5,726 nucleotides of DNA from Bacteroidales bacterium H10. GTDB lineage: Bacteria; Bacteroidota; Bacteroidia; Bacteroidales; Muribaculaceae. The translations under genes and the position numbers were made by a program. Positions 5,434 through 5,726 of this stretch are shown here, one piece after another. The stretch's first letter is position 1; the number at the start of each line of letters is the position of its first letter. The stretch is from assembly GCA_001701295.1 (NCBI GenBank), contig DAAV01000022.1, forward strand, positions 24,804 through 30,529, given 5' to 3'. Below the pieces are notes generated by a model, which was given only the letters and a program-made list of their open reading frames with translations, searched no databases and was not told the DNA's origin.

Positions 5434-5465
5434 CTTGGCATAGTCGGGATTTTTTGTTAATTTTG
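5434..5465 (+). promoter_or_regulatory. Bacteroides-type promoter for gpmI
   Basis: TAATTTTG (5458-5465) matches TAnnTTTG exactly, and CTTG (5434-5437) matches three of four -33 bases at a 20-bp spacing. The predicted start near 5472 gives a leader of about 75 bases to the ATG at 5548. It lies directly after the rplS terminator, so gpmI is probably an independent unit. Confidence 0.65.
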
Positions 5466-5547
5466 CAACCGAAAGGTAAAAAGATGTTGAAACTATAATA
5501 TATAGCCGACACACAATTGTTTAGACAAGTAAAAACAACATAATAAA

Positions 5548-5726
5548 ATGTCAAATAAAGCATTACTTATTATCCTTGACGGATACGGCATCGGCGACCA
5601 TAAGAAGGACGATGCCATTTTCAATACTACTACTCCCTATATGGACTATCTCGTTAAGAATTTCCCTCATTCGGAACTTCAGGCGAGTGGCGAGGATGTA
5701 GGATTGCCCGACGGCCAGATGGGCAA
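5548..5726 (+). CDS. gpmI: 2,3-bisphosphoglycerate-independent phosphoglycerate mutase, N-terminal part
   Basis: The first 59 codons are present before the right edge cuts the gene. The enzyme interconverts 3- and 2-phosphoglycerate in glycolysis using two Mn ions and a phosphoserine, with no bisphosphoglycerate cofactor. Visible family signatures are [14 protein letters not shown] (4-17), with the metal-ligand aspartate at 11, [20 protein letters not shown] (27-46) and [13 protein letters not shown] (47-59). The last block is the stretch that immediately precedes the catalytic serine, expected two residues after the visible end. The N-terminus is complete: it begins at the family-typical position, six residues before the first strand, after an A-rich leader (AAAACAACATAATAAA). 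The full family is about 500-510 residues, so about 88% lies outside. It is separated from rplS by a terminator and has its own promoter. Confidence 0.96.
   Translation, partial: MSNKALLIILDGYGIGDHKKDDAIFNTTTPYMDYLVKNFPHSELQASGEDVGLPDGQMG

Overview
The window reads as a chromosomal segment from a gut-type Bacteroidota, order Bacteroidales (possibly Muribaculaceae; the family is a guess). Three things suggest this. Most promoters fit the Bacteroides-type pattern TTTG-N19/20-TAnnTTTG and the starts lack Shine-Dalgarno sequences. The protein set is typical of the phylum: a PorQ-like outer-membrane protein, a stand-alone TonB_C protein, a GLUG-type surface repeat protein, a short DUF2582-type winged-helix protein and a folP-dacA pair. 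The terminators are long, near-perfect hairpins.

Layout. Positions 1-80 (minus) hold the start of a probable rsgA, with its promoter just to the right. Positions 174-256 form a large imperfect inverted repeat. Positions 292-906 (minus) encode a GLUG-like repeat protein that looks like the C-terminal remnant of a larger surface protein. An AT-rich spacer with small repeats leads to a 68-aa winged-helix protein (1142-1348, plus), which converges on a TonB_C protein (1491-1937, minus) across a shared bidirectional terminator at 1396-1441. A PorQ-family gene (2183-3205, plus) converges, with only 2 bp between stop codons, on a minus-strand pair: folP (4847-3969), then dacA (3972-3208), joined by a 4-nt ATGA overlap. 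Divergent from folP are rplS (4991-5356, plus), with its own promoter and terminator, and gpmI, which starts at 5548 and runs off the right edge.

How the genes relate. Most are single-gene transcription units with housekeeping roles: ribosome assembly and structure, glycolysis, folate synthesis and c-di-AMP signalling. The only clear operon is folP-dacA. The envelope genes (TonB_C, PorQ, GLUG remnant) sit between housekeeping genes without obvious partners here.

I did not find a convincing previously undescribed system, CRISPR array, tRNA, rRNA or intact mobile element. The least explained parts are 174-256, the GLUG remnant and the repeat-rich spacer at 907-1141. No stretch over 300 bases lacks a gene; the longest gene-free stretches are about 211 bases (81-291) and 235 bases (907-1141).
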